Below, piece by piece: positions 1 to 9,112 of a stretch of 64,000 bases of DNA (positions within the stretch are counted from its first letter, which is position 1; every line of letters begins with the position of its first letter). The stretch covers positions 5,332,001-5,396,000 of the forward strand of contig JAPFFF010000012.1 of the NCBI GenBank assembly GCA_039105265.1, written 5' to 3'. This DNA comes from Tritrichomonas musculus (Eukaryota > Parabasalia > Tritrichomonadida > Tritrichomonadidae). A program made the translations under genes and the position numbers. Under the pieces are notes generated by a model that was not told the DNA's origin, did not search any database, and saw only the letters and a list, made by a program, of their open reading frames with translations.

Positions 1-1431
1 GAATCCAAAAGAATTCATCTGCTCGGCTGCCTTCTTGTAGCAGTCGAGTGCTTTTGTGCTGCTCTGTTCAACACCGTAGCCGAGGTGGTAACAAATGCCG
101 AGTCGGACTGGTCCGTAAGTGTTTCCTTGCGTTGTCGATCGCTGGTAGTAATAAAGAGATTTGCTGAAGCTTGGCTCAACAAACTTTTCACTCTGATAAA
201 GAAGGCCAAGAATGAAGGACGCTTGACTGTTTCCTTGTTCTGACAGTTGCTTCAAAATTGAGAGGCCAGCATCCGGATTCAGCTCTTTTGGACTGCCCCA
301 AAGCTTGCAGATTCCTCTGAGGAGGAGGTCGTTTGAAACCTGAGACGGTTGGAGCTTCTTTTTGAGGACTTCGTTTGCTTCCTTCAGGGATTCAATTTCA
401 CGATGGTAACGTCTTTCTTTCGATTGAAAGTCTTCGTTTATGTTTATGAACTTTTTCTTTAGATCATTCAATTCTACATGCTTCTTCTTTTGAATTTTAC
501 CTTGCTCTTTCTCTCTCTCAGCAAGCATGTCAATGTAGTCGTAGATTTCGTCTTCATCAACTGCTTCGCCAAGCATCGACGGGTCGCTGCTGAGCTCTCT
601 GAATATCTCGTCAAATGAAGGACGGTCTTTTGGGTCCTGGCTCCAGCATCGCTGAATCAGATTTGACATTTTTTCAGGGACTCTGTCAGGAATTTCGGGG
701 CGCTCTCCATTCGATATTTTGGAACTGATAGAAACCGCTGTCAAACCGTCATGTTCTTTGAATGGAAGTTCGCCTGTAACAATTTCATAAGCAAGCATCC
801 CAAATGCATAGATATCAGCACTAGAGCTGCATTTTGAATCACTTTCAAAAAGTTCTGGTGCAATGTATAGTTCTGTGTTGATTTGACCTTGGATGGTTAA
901 TTTGTTACGGTTTGATAATGGTAATCCATAATCACAAATATGTGGATAGAAATCTTCATTTGTTAGTATGTTTTCTGGCTTTAGGTTTCCATGGATAACG
1001 CCGTGTTTGTGTAAATAATGCATCCCTCGTGAGATGCCAAGTAAATTAATGAATTTTTTGGTAGCTGTCCAATCAGATTCCGCCAGACCTTTCTTTTCTT
1101 TGTCTAAAAATAATCGTAATGATCCTGTGGGTAAGTATTTTGTAATAATAGATGGTGATAATTTGGATGGATCTTTGAATGATTGGAAATTTAAACCTTT
1201 GAATTTAACAATGCATGGATGCTTTAGTTTGTGAAGTATAAGTGATTGTTGTAAAAGAAGCATTTGATCGTGGCCATTGAATCCATTTTCTGAATTAAGA
1301 ATTTTAACAGCGTAATTTTTATTATCATTAACATTGTTTGCTACGTATACTCTACTAAATCTTCCTTCGCCAATACTATGATTTTGAAGTTTGAAATCTG
1401 CTATATTGAAAAACAAGCTCTCAAGCTCCAT
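1..1431 (-). CDS. Kinase-like protein with Sel1 repeats (pseudokinase, partial)
   Basis: The frame is open from an ATG at 1431 to the window edge, so at least 477 residues are present and the C-terminus is missing. Residues about 18-270 are a TKL-like kinase fold: the loop GEGRFSRVY, the beta-3 lysine K43 (AVK), a catalytic loop reading HGNLKPEN (H147, N149), DYG at 167-169 and APE at 191-193. The HRD aspartate is replaced by Asn and the DFG phenylalanine by Tyr, so catalysis is doubtful. A charged coiled-coil-like stretch (about 300-360) leads into Sel1 repeats (ALDCYKKAAE near the edge). Parabasalids have many such kinase-Sel1 proteins, and Sel1 repeats usually serve as protein scaffolds. 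A scaffold or regulatory role is inference. The kinase-like fold is certain; the substrate or partner is unknown. Confidence 0.88.
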   Translation of the reverse strand, partial: MELESLFFNIADFKLQNHSIGEGRFSRVYVANNVNDNKNYAVKILNSENGFNGHDQMLLLQQSLILHKLKHPCIVKFKGLNFQSFKDPSKLSPSIITKYLPTGSLRLFLDKEKKGLAESDWTATKKFINLLGISRGMHYLHKHGVIHGNLKPENILTNEDFYPHICDYGLPLSNRNKLTIQGQINTELYIAPELFESDSKCSSSADIYAFGMLAYEIVTGELPFKEHDGLTAVSISSKISNGERPEIPDRVPEKMSNLIQRCWSQDPKDRPSFDEIFRELSSDPSMLGEAVDEDEIYDYIDMLAEREKEQGKIQKKKHVELNDLKKKFININEDFQSKERRYHREIESLKEANEVLKKKLQPSQVSNDLLLRGICKLWGSPKELNPDAGLSILKQLSEQGNSQASFILGLLYQSEKFVEPSFSKSLYYYQRSTTQGNTYGPVRLGICYHLGYGVEQSSTKALDCYKKAAEQMNSFGF

Positions 1432-1882
1432 ATTTATACTTTTCCTCAATTAACGTTAATTTTACAAAAAATTTAACTCAATTTTTTTGAGTGTATCCAT
1501 ATTTTTTGATTATAAAATAATCGTTAAAAATATTTTTTGAAATAACTCATTTAATTTAAATAAAAAAAAAGTATATAATAAAAATCTTGAAAAATACGAT
1601 AGAAAAATAAATAAAAATTTTAGTATTAATTAAATATCTGAATATCTATAAAAAAAATTCATTCGAAATAATTTGACACATCAATAGCAAAAAAAAAGTA
1701 TTCTATTAAAAATCAAATTGATGTCCTAGAAATACATTATACTATTAAATAACTATATTTTTATTTGAGAGTATTTTTTATAACAAATATTTTTTTCAAT
1801 AGATAATACATATAAAAAATTATATCAAAATAAATGAAATTATTTATTTTATTCATAGTAAATTAAATAAAAAAAATAAGCA
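1432..1882. other. AT-rich intergenic region
   Basis: A 451-bp spacer between the 5' end of the pseudokinase gene and the 3' end of the ankyrin gene. It is almost entirely A/T with short homopolymers. I see no open frame, repeat or RNA gene in it. Confidence 0.6.
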
Positions 1883-4201
1883 TTATTGCTCTTTGTTTTT
1901 CTTGAGTCCAATGCTTTTCAAATAATCTACAACCTCGACATTTTTGTTTGAAATAGCCAAATCGAGCGCATTAGCATCGTAATTATTAAGCAAATGAACA
2001 TCGACTCCTTCTTCGTTACACATAAACTTAACAATATTAAGATCGCCAATAGAAGCAGCTGCCAACAAAGCCGAGTTACCATTTGGTCCTCTTTGATTGA
2101 TGTCAATTCCATCCAACTTCACCAAAAACTTGATTGTATCGAGTTGCTTTCCAGTAGCAGCGCTAGTGAGGACTGTTTCATCGTAAATGTTCTTCAAGTT
2201 CAGATCGACGTCTTCTTTAGTTAATAAATACTTAATCACGTCGATATAACCGTGATTGGCAGCATAAATGATTGCGAACGATACGTAATCGCCACGCATG
2301 TTAAGACCACTTTTTTCCTTAGTTGCAAGAAGCTTGATAACGTCCAAGTGTCCGTGCATTGCAGCATGCACAAACGAAGGACCATAGTATTCGTCCATTG
2401 CGTTTAAGTCAACGTTCTTTTGTCTTATCAAAAAGTCGACGATTCTTACATAGCCTTTCATCGATGCATAAACAAGCGCCGTTGTTCCTCGTTCGTCAGC
2501 TCCGTTGATATCAACGTCTCCGACATTTTCATTTGTGCTTCGAGACGCAAGAAAACGAATGACTGGAAGTTGGCCGAATGAAGCAGCACGAACGATAGGC
2601 GGTGCACCTGTTTGATCTTGCGCTGAAAGGTCAATTTGATGCTCGTCACTTTTTAGATTTGACATGTATTTGACAACGTCTACATTGCCATATTGACAGG
2701 CAATGGAAACAGCAGGTGTTCCGTTTTTATCAATGCTGTTTATGTCAACTCTATTCTTGTCGTTGTGAAGACAAAAAATGACAAGTTCGAGACAGTCAGC
2801 TTTGCATGATTCAAAGAAGACAGACTCATCCGCCTTTGGAGGAATGACGCCGAATCTATTGAATTTAGCGACCATATAATTTGAATACGAAACGTTTTCA
2901 TCATTATTGTTGGTATTAGATTGATCATCATCATTGTTTGAAACTAACAATGAAGTTCCTTTGTTGTCATCTTCGTCTTCATTCGGAGGTGCAAAAATTA
3001 ACGAGTTCTTGTTGCTGCTGTTGTTGTTTTCTGAATCATCATCATTTGTGCTTTCTTGTGTTTGTCTTTTGAATGATGATTGGATGAACCTTTTCTGAAC
3101 TCGATTAGAACATGATGTGAACGTTCTTTCAGCTCCAATTTCAAATGGATTGTTCCTCTTTCTTCTGCTGCTTTCGTGTCTTGAATGATGATCTTCTTCA
3201 TGCCTTTGAATTTCCTGACTATGAATTTTATTTTGGCTTACATCATTGAAATAAAGCTTGAACACTGTGTCAATTATTTCTTTACAACCGCCAGCAATTG
3301 CATAGTCCTCAATTCTTCTCTTTTTGTGATCACAAACGGTCCTATCGGCGCCTTTTTCAATCAGGCAATTGAAAACATTAACGCTTCCGTGGTAAGCTGC
3401 ATACTGAAGATAGGTTGGATGATGATTCAGAAAAGAGCAGCATTCAAAAACGGATGGTTGAATGGTTCCATTCAATTTTGAATTGAATGCCAATTTTTCT
3501 GATAATTCAATGAATTCATTCAAATTGTCCTTTGAAATTGAATGAGCAATAGGATCACTGCTCATTCCGTTTTGCCGATAGATTTTTAACTTCTCAAAAT
3601 TGTTGGCTGACAGGTTTTCATAGTCATTTTGAAAATTGACATTGATGTCCGTTAAGGTTTTGAAATAAGGAGAGTCATGCGCACTTTTCAAAAGTTCGAG
3701 ATAAGAAAAAAATTTTTCTGATTGATTTTGTTGCGTTAGTTTTTCTTTTATTTCTGGAGAAAACCAATAAAATAATGATAAAGTAAGTTTTCTGTGAATT
3801 CGCATGTATTGATATGATTTATCTTGAAATAAATTTAAAATGAAAGAGATGATGTCGTCAATTGAGATTAATTGGAGTTGGTGATAGAGCATAAATAGGA
3901 AATAAATACGACTTGTTTTTCTGTCATTCAATGAAAGTAAAAACTCTTTTAAAATTTGCATAAAATATTGATTTGAAGATAAAATATCTTTGGTGATTCT
4001 GAGATAAAAACTAACATTCCGTGGTCGTTTATCGATACATTCAATGAATAAATGAAGAAATTCATCTGTTTTCTCAGGCGTTGTTAAATAATCTGATTCC
4101 AATATATTTGATTTAACTTGCTCATAATTATCTTCGGATACATTGAGGATTGATTTTTGAAAATGTATGTATCTGTTTACTGGATCTCTAATTCTATTCA
4201 T
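1883..4201 (-). CDS. Ankyrin repeat protein with helical N-terminal region
   Basis: 772 residues from an ATG at 4201. Residues 1-230 are helical, without repeats, of the kind that precedes ankyrin repeats in many trichomonad proteins (the DUF3447-associated group). An isolated ankyrin-like block lies at about 255-310 (YLQYAAYHGSVNVFNCLIEKGAD). A basic then acidic, Asn/Asp-rich linker follows at about 315-440. A run of roughly nine ankyrin repeats fills 450-765, with cores such as TALVYASMKGYVRIVDFLI. No membrane segment or enzyme domain is visible, so it is probably an intracellular binding or scaffold protein. The many Asp and Asn residues at repeat ends (VDIN, VDLN) are shared with the ankyrin gene at 32 kb, which suggests one expanded family. 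The ankyrin assignment is firm; the function is unknown. Confidence 0.92.
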   Translation of the reverse strand: MNRIRDPVNRYIHFQKSILNVSEDNYEQVKSNILESDYLTTPEKTDEFLHLFIECIDKRPRNVSFYLRITKDILSSNQYFMQILKEFLLSLNDRKTSRIYFLFMLYHQLQLISIDDIISFILNLFQDKSYQYMRIHRKLTLSLFYWFSPEIKEKLTQQNQSEKFFSYLELLKSAHDSPYFKTLTDINVNFQNDYENLSANNFEKLKIYRQNGMSSDPIAHSISKDNLNEFIELSEKLAFNSKLNGTIQPSVFECCSFLNHHPTYLQYAAYHGSVNVFNCLIEKGADRTVCDHKKRRIEDYAIAGGCKEIIDTVFKLYFNDVSQNKIHSQEIQRHEEDHHSRHESSRRKRNNPFEIGAERTFTSCSNRVQKRFIQSSFKRQTQESTNDDDSENNNSSNKNSLIFAPPNEDEDDNKGTSLLVSNNDDDQSNTNNNDENVSYSNYMVAKFNRFGVIPPKADESVFFESCKADCLELVIFCLHNDKNRVDINSIDKNGTPAVSIACQYGNVDVVKYMSNLKSDEHQIDLSAQDQTGAPPIVRAASFGQLPVIRFLASRSTNENVGDVDINGADERGTTALVYASMKGYVRIVDFLIRQKNVDLNAMDEYYGPSFVHAAMHGHLDVIKLLATKEKSGLNMRGDYVSFAIIYAANHGYIDVIKYLLTKEDVDLNLKNIYDETVLTSAATGKQLDTIKFLVKLDGIDINQRGPNGNSALLAAASIGDLNIVKFMCNEEGVDVHLLNNYDANALDLAISNKNVEVVDYLKSIGLKKNKEQ

Positions 4202-4503
4202 ATTTAAAAAAAAAAAATATCGACTTAAATTGAATTAATAAATGGTCACATTCTTAAAGTATAAAAGGTTAAAGTGAATTCAAATGGTTATTAACATATT
4301 AAACGTTAGGAAGAAGATGAATTGTTACATTTATACCCAAATCATTTAATCCATAATAAATAAATAGTGGAATTATATCAAATTGATGAGTGAATAACTC
4401 AAATACTTTATATTTTGTCTTTTGAGATAAAAAAATTTTTGATGTTATCAAATTTTTGAAATAAAAAATTTTTTCATTGATTTAACATTTCGAGACATTT
4501 TGA

Positions 4504-4533
4504 TTGTTATTTCATTTCATTTATTTCTTGATA
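4504..4533 (+). promoter_or_regulatory. Initiator-like motif upstream of the ubiquitin-like gene
   Basis: TTTCATTTCATTTA lies about 20 bp before the ATG at 4534. It fits the trichomonad initiator consensus TCAYTW, which is usually found within a few tens of bases of the start codon. Such motifs are common in AT-rich DNA, so the call is tentative. Confidence 0.3.
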
Positions 4534-4794
4534 ATGACAACAAAAGTTGAAATAGATACAACGCACGTTTATATTAAATTCAATAATAAAATTTATGATT
4601 ATAATGTAAAAGATTTCAAAGATCTTTCTTCAAAAGTTGAAAAGAAATTTGGAATCAAAATAAATAATCAAAAATTCATTCATGCAGGAAAATCATTCAC
4701 TAAGAAAGAAATTGATTCCTTATCAGACTTTGAATCAAATGGTATCACTGATGGTGTCAACATTGAACTTATTCCATTAATTATTGGTGGTTAA
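4534..4794 (+). CDS. Small ubiquitin-like protein ending in Gly-Gly
   Basis: 86 residues. I chose the ATG at 4534; the frame is open 30 bp upstream, but only from a TTG. The order looks like a beta-grasp fold: strand (VEIDTTHVYIKF), strand (KIYDYNVKDF), helix (LSSKVEKKFGI), strand (NQKFIHAGKSF), a turn containing a leucine-Ser-Asp segment, and a last strand (VNIELIPLIIGG). The chain ends exactly in GG, as in mature ubiquitin and SUMO-type modifiers, with no tail to remove. It lacks clear identity to ubiquitin itself, and the lysine pattern differs. It may be a conjugatable modifier or only an unattached ubiquitin-like protein. A decayed copy of its 3' end lies at 8879-8962. The beta-grasp assignment comes from length, spacing and terminus and is moderately sure. 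Confidence 0.6.
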   Translation: MTTKVEIDTTHVYIKFNNKIYDYNVKDFKDLSSKVEKKFGIKINNQKFIHAGKSFTKKEIDSLSDFESNGITDGVNIELIPLIIGG

Positions 4795-4924
4795 TAAAAC
4801 ATGTTTGAAACTTGAAAATTTATATTATAATTTGTTTTTAAAAGTATTTTTGTCTTTTTTTGACTATAAAAGTTCCGGGTAATTTTAATTGTTTATTTGA
4901 CCAGTTAAAAATTAATCATAATTA

Positions 4925-6021
4925 ATGCTCGTCTTAATTTCTATACTATCTTATGCTAATAAGTTTTGGGTTAAGAAAGATGTAAGAGTTTTAAATCTAT
5001 TTAAATTCGAATTTCAAAAAGGAGGAATATTCAAAGTCAATGTTTTTAATTGTCATGCTGAAGATTTATTGTTTATTATATCAACACAAGATAAAATTAA
5101 TAGATTTATGAAAGAACAAAACATGCAACAACCGTGCAATGCCACTCAAGCTTTTGCTTACCATATAAAAATCAATAATAGCTTTGGAACCATTTCAGGA
5201 AAGGTTGAGAAAGAAGGAGTTTATATTTCAAAAGTTTTATCTTGCAAATATTTCATTGATCCATATGAATTACAAGTTTCTTTTCAAAATCCGAATTCAT
5301 GTTTAAGTTTTAATTATGTGAAATTTTTACAAATATATCCAATAATTCTTTTTATATCCGGTTTCTTATTGTTTATTTGGTTTTTAAATTGGTTGATGTT
5401 TAATGTTTCAACACAAAACAAGAATCACAATATATTAACATTATCACTTTTTTTGTTTTTTTGTAAAAAAATGTTTTATTATTTGAATTTGATGCAAAAA
5501 AGTAAATCAGATGATCTTACAAATGGTTCTATTTTGGAATGCGTTTATTTAATATTTCCTTTTCTTTATTGCTTTTGTATTTCTCGCTTTATTTTATCAA
5601 TCATTAGTGAAGAAAATAGCAATTATGTATATTATTTCATTATTTCATATTTTTTTATTTGGAATTCAACTTTATCATTCACCAAAATTCTCTATTAATA
5701 GTAATAATTTTAATTTTCATGGTGTTAATGTCATATGAATATATTTTATCAATGTTGAATGAACAAGAAAATGATGATGAGATTCGTTATTTCAAAAGAA
5801 AAAATCATCTCTTTTTAGTGTATTCGTTATTTCATATCATCATATCAGAAGTCTTGTTAGCTTTTAATTGGTTTTTTTATTTCTCATTTTTTTTCCTTTT
5901 AGCTGTTGAATGTTCAAACGATGCAATTATGATTTGTATTGTATTTATTTACAGATTAAAAAATAATACATTAGCTAATTATGATATATTGGATAGAGAA
6001 TTAACTCCAAATTTCATTTAA
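4925..6021 (+). pseudogene. Seven-span membrane protein, split by a frameshift
   Basis: The first part (4925-5698, 257 residues) starts with a short hydrophobic leader (MLVLISILSYA). About 120 extracytoplasmic residues with four cysteines follow, then four membrane segments (LQIYPIILFISGFLLFIW; ILTLSLFLFFCKK; CVYLIFPFLYCFCISRF; YYFIISYFFIW). It stops at 5696-5698. Another frame takes over at about 5680-5695 and adds three more spans (SLLIVIILIFMVLMSY; VYSLFHIIISEVLLAF; FFYFSFFFLLAVEC) and a short tail ending at 6021. A lumenal Cys-containing domain plus seven spans resembles the GOST/Lung 7-TM receptor layout, but I see no decisive motif. One frameshift separates the halves; it may be real decay or an assembly error. 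Host gene, function unknown. Confidence 0.6.
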
Positions 6022-6036
6022 TTCAATTGATGTAAA

Positions 6037-6234
6037 ATGGAAGATAACAAGCTGTCACTTTTTGCTTTTTCTTCTGCAATGAGCGTATTATATAAAACTG
6101 TTTTAATAATGTCTCTTGGCATGATTTTAGAATTTTCACTCATTTATGAATCTTTTACTTCAAGGAAGCATTTGTTATGGTTCTTAATCATACCTTTATA
6201 TTTTTTCTTCATCATGAGAATGATGATTCATTGA
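6037..6234 (+). CDS. Short two-span membrane ORF, uncertain
   Basis: 65 residues with two hydrophobic segments (VLYKTVLIMSLGMILEFSLIY and LLWFLIIPLYFFFIMRM). It lies 15 bp after the stop of the seven-span gene and in the same frame as that gene's second half. It could be a further relic of a membrane-protein gene, a small separate gene, or chance in AT-rich DNA. I do not recognise it. Confidence 0.25.
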   Translation: MEDNKLSLFAFSSAMSVLYKTVLIMSLGMILEFSLIYESFTSRKHLLWFLIIPLYFFFIMRMMIH

Positions 6235-6507
6235 ATTTGATGCAGACATTTTATAAAATAGAGAGTTTTTTTAATAAAAAAGCACATATTTTTTGAATAT
6301 ATATCTATGAAATTTGTTGAAAATCTTTACATATAGAAAAAGATCTCAATATTTAATAGCATTTTTCTCTGAAATGTACAGGGATTTCTCTTATTTATTT
6401 ATTTATTTATTTATTTATTTTTGACTAAAGAACATGTGCATTTATTATGAAGAAAAAAAAATCAGGAAATTAACAAACTATTAAAAAACGAATAAATTAA
6501 AATTTGT

Positions 6508-8037
6508 TTATTGAATTTCTCCATAAAATTCTAGTGCTTTGAAGCCCAAATAAAATTTATTTGACCAATCCGGTCCATTTTGCCGAACACGAATAAACCT
6601 ATAGAATTCATAAAATTTTTGCATAGAAAACACTCCAGTTATTATATATCCGTCTACCCTTCCTTCATTTTTTCTAGAATCTAGAATCGTCCAGTCATTT
6701 TCAGAACCAGTATTTGAACCTTCAATTACCCAATTTTTTGGATGAGCGTCACCGCATTGATATTTACCAGATTTTATTGAATAACAAATTGGGCGAATTT
6801 TCTTGCTTTTAAAATCATATTTTATGAATGAATTCTCTTTATTTTCCGTCCAAAATTCTTTATCATTGTTAAAATCAACAATATTTTTAATTTCGTAGCC
6901 ATTTAAGCATGTTGATGCAGTAACATCAACTACATTTTCTTCTACAACATTTCCATTGCATTCTTCACTCAATTGATGGATGATTCCTCTGAATGGGTCA
7001 TAATGAAAAAGTGACAATTTGTATGATTCTTTGATTTTATTTTCAATACCATTTAATTGTTCTGGAATATGATTAATAAAATCAAAGTTTTCTTCATTGC
7101 TCCTTGAAATATTTTCTGTAATTACTTTAAGTGTGTTCAATTCTTTAGAGATATCGACGATTTTGGTCTCAACAGTATTCAATTTTTGATCGTTTTTCAT
7201 TGAAATTTAATCAATTTTGTTTTCGATTGTTTTTATTGATTGTGAAATAGTTTTGATTTCAATCATCATTTCATTCTGCTTTTTAGCGTTCAATTCTTGT
7301 TGTTGCTTCATTATCATCAATGTTTCTTGTTGCAATTTCATTAGATTTTGAAATGATTCTCTATATTCAGTAAAATATGATGAATTCATTATTGGCGCAA
7401 AGCCAAAACGTTCTTGGCGTTTTTCAATTGATTCTTTTAATGATTCTTCATCGATTTTGGTTGAATCTAATGTTTCAAAAAGAATGCATATTGATTTTTC
7501 GTTATGGAATCCACTTTTTGTTCCTTCAAAAATTTGTTTTAAAAATTGATATGCTCTTTCTTGGTTATTTAAAACGCGATTTTTATGTTGAAAAATGTTG
7601 TACAACGTTGTACATGGAATTTCTGACATTTCTTTTGCATAAAATGCCAGATAATAATCAAGATTCGATGCAATATAATCTTCGATTAGATGTTTATCAA
7701 CATTATCTTCTAATTTTGCTTTTTTAATATATGATTCTTTACATATATTATCAAATTCTTTCTTTGAAAGATAATTATATAATACATTATTAAATTCATT
7801 GCTTAAAATTAGAAAATCGTAGTAATCATTTGCATCAACTTCAGGATAATCTGTTTTTCCAATCAAAAAATTTAAAAATATTTCGAATATTTGATCAGTA
7901 ACTTTTGATTGGACAAAATATTCCCCAGAATTATATAACTCAGTGCTAATTTTAGTTCCTATTTTATTTGCAAAGACAAGATCAAAATTAACGGTGAATT
8001 TCCTATCATTTATAAAAAAGTTGTAACTTTTATTCAT
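6508..8037 (-). pseudogene. BTB/BACK-F5/8 type C protein split by one stop codon
   Basis: One frame runs from an ATG at 8037 (MNKSYNFF) to 6508, broken only by TAA at 7207-7209. The first part (276 residues) has a BTB-like start (FFINDRKFTVNFDLVFANKIG), a BACK-like helical region (IPCTTLYNIFQHK) and a Gln-rich coiled coil. The second part (from an ATG at 7200, 230 residues) continues the coiled coil. It then has a discoidin-like F5/8 type C domain at about 75-230 (VDFNNDKEFWT, YSIKSG, KNWVIEGSNTG, YRFIRVRQNG). The genes at 42199 and 44828 share this C-terminal domain. In trichomonads these look like intracellular proteins; the F5/8C fold usually binds glycans or lipids. It could also be expressed as two proteins, since a Met follows the stop by two codons. 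Confidence 0.75.
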
Positions 8038-8230
8038 ATGTTCTATATTATAGATTATCTGCTTTTCAATTTTGAGAATATATAAAAATTTATCTTTGAA
8101 TTTTGTGAGATTTTTCAAATTTGAATGTGATCGAAAAAAAGAAGATTTTCCTGAATTTCCATGAATATCATCAATATTTAGATTTTTTTTTGAGACATTT
8201 ATATTTTTTATGCAAATATAAGAATATTTT

Positions 8231-8309
8231 GCCTGAGGATTTTTTAAATCTACAATTATTCACTGAGATATCAAATATTTACAAAAGTTTTTTGTATGAC
8301 GATTTTTAA
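8231..8309 (+). repeat. Degenerate duplicated segment, copy 1
   Basis: Starts GCCTGAGGATTTTTTAAATC and ends TTTTTTGTATGACGATTTTTAA. Both ends are matched at 8602-8709 in the same order with drifted bases and a longer middle. It reads PEDFLNL...KSFLYDDF in one frame, which suggests a relic of a coding segment that was duplicated and then decayed. Confidence 0.45.
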
Positions 8310-8601
8310 TTCTGAGTTTATAATTATCAAAATATTTAATAAATACTTATTTTTTACTAATTTGTGCCAGACTTGAAAATTGTATACTTTACTTGTTTTT
8401 GCATTTTTTCATTGATTGAATCTTTTTTTTTATTTTTAACTTATAAATATATATTTGATAAAGTTTGTATTTATAGATATGATATGAGAAAAAGAAGAAA
8501 AAAAATTCAATTACTGATCATATCTCATGATCTCGATGAATTTTGTGAATACAACTTTATTGCTTGCCCTATCAAATATTGACTATAATTTATTAGTTTT
8601 G

Positions 8602-8709
8602 GCCTGAGGAATTTTGAATCCATCAGTCATACGCTTAGAATATATAATGAGAAAAAAATGCTTTCATATTTTCATACAAATAAAAATTTTCTGTATGACG
8701 AATTTTAAC
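8602..8709 (+). repeat. Degenerate duplicated segment, copy 2
   Basis: Starts GCCTGAGGAATTTTGAATCC and ends TTTTCTGTATGACGAATTTTAA, matching both ends of the segment at 8231-8309. It has several frame breaks. The gene of origin is not recognised. Confidence 0.45.
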
Positions 8710-8833
8710 GCTGGATCAACTAAAGCATAGTTAGTCTTTTCTGGAGAACCTTCAAAAAGTGGAAACCATTCAGAAAAAATAATCTTAAAAAAATAATTAA
8801 GAAAACAAATCTTTTTATATTTTTACATAATTT

Positions 8834-8870
8834 TTACCGAGACCCCGCGGCTGGCGGTAAGAATCGGTAA
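8834..8870. repeat. GC-rich imperfect hairpin
   Basis: TTACCGA and TCGGTAA flank an unusually GC-rich core (ACCCCGCGGCTGGCGG) in a very AT-rich setting. It could be the end of a decayed element or a structured RNA; nothing else supports a function. Confidence 0.35.
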
Positions 8871-8878
8871 TAATTATT

Positions 8879-8962
8879 GATTTCTGATCAGACTTTGAAT
8901 CGAATGGTGTCAATATTGAACGTATTCCAATATTTATTAAAACATGTTTTGAACTCGAAATT
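8879..8962 (+). pseudogene. Decayed 3' fragment of the ubiquitin-like gene
   Basis: This stretch aligns with about 4714-4822. Both read GATT..CT.ATCAGACTTTGAATC, then AATGGT, then GTCAA.ATTGAAC.TATTCCA, then AAAACATGTTT and GAACT..GAAA. It lacks roughly 12 bp in the middle and the codons for the terminal Gly-Gly. The similarity continues past the stop into the 3' flank, so it is a genomic duplication rather than chance or domain-level similarity. Confidence 0.7.
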
Positions 8963-9112
8963 TAAAAGATAATATTAAATTTAAGTAATATCTTTTGTTC
9001 TTTCAAATGACATGCATAAACATCCTATATTACGTATTTAGCTGTATGAATTCATTATTATTTTTTATAATAGATAGAAATTGCTTTATTTTACATTTAT
9101 TAATAAAATAAT

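Larger units (their letters stand above)
8038..9112. other. Gene-debris region
   Basis: A 1.07-kb stretch without an intact gene. It holds a degenerate duplicated segment (8231-8309 and 8602-8709), a GC-rich imperfect hairpin (8834-8870) and a decayed copy of the ubiquitin-like gene's 3' end (8879-8962). Short open frames at 8121-8309 and 8364-8582 look like remnants rather than genes. Confidence 0.55.

Noticed and set aside
8121-8582. Two short + strand open frames (62 and 72 codons)
   Set aside because: They overlap a duplicated, decayed segment, have biased AT-rich composition and match no family.
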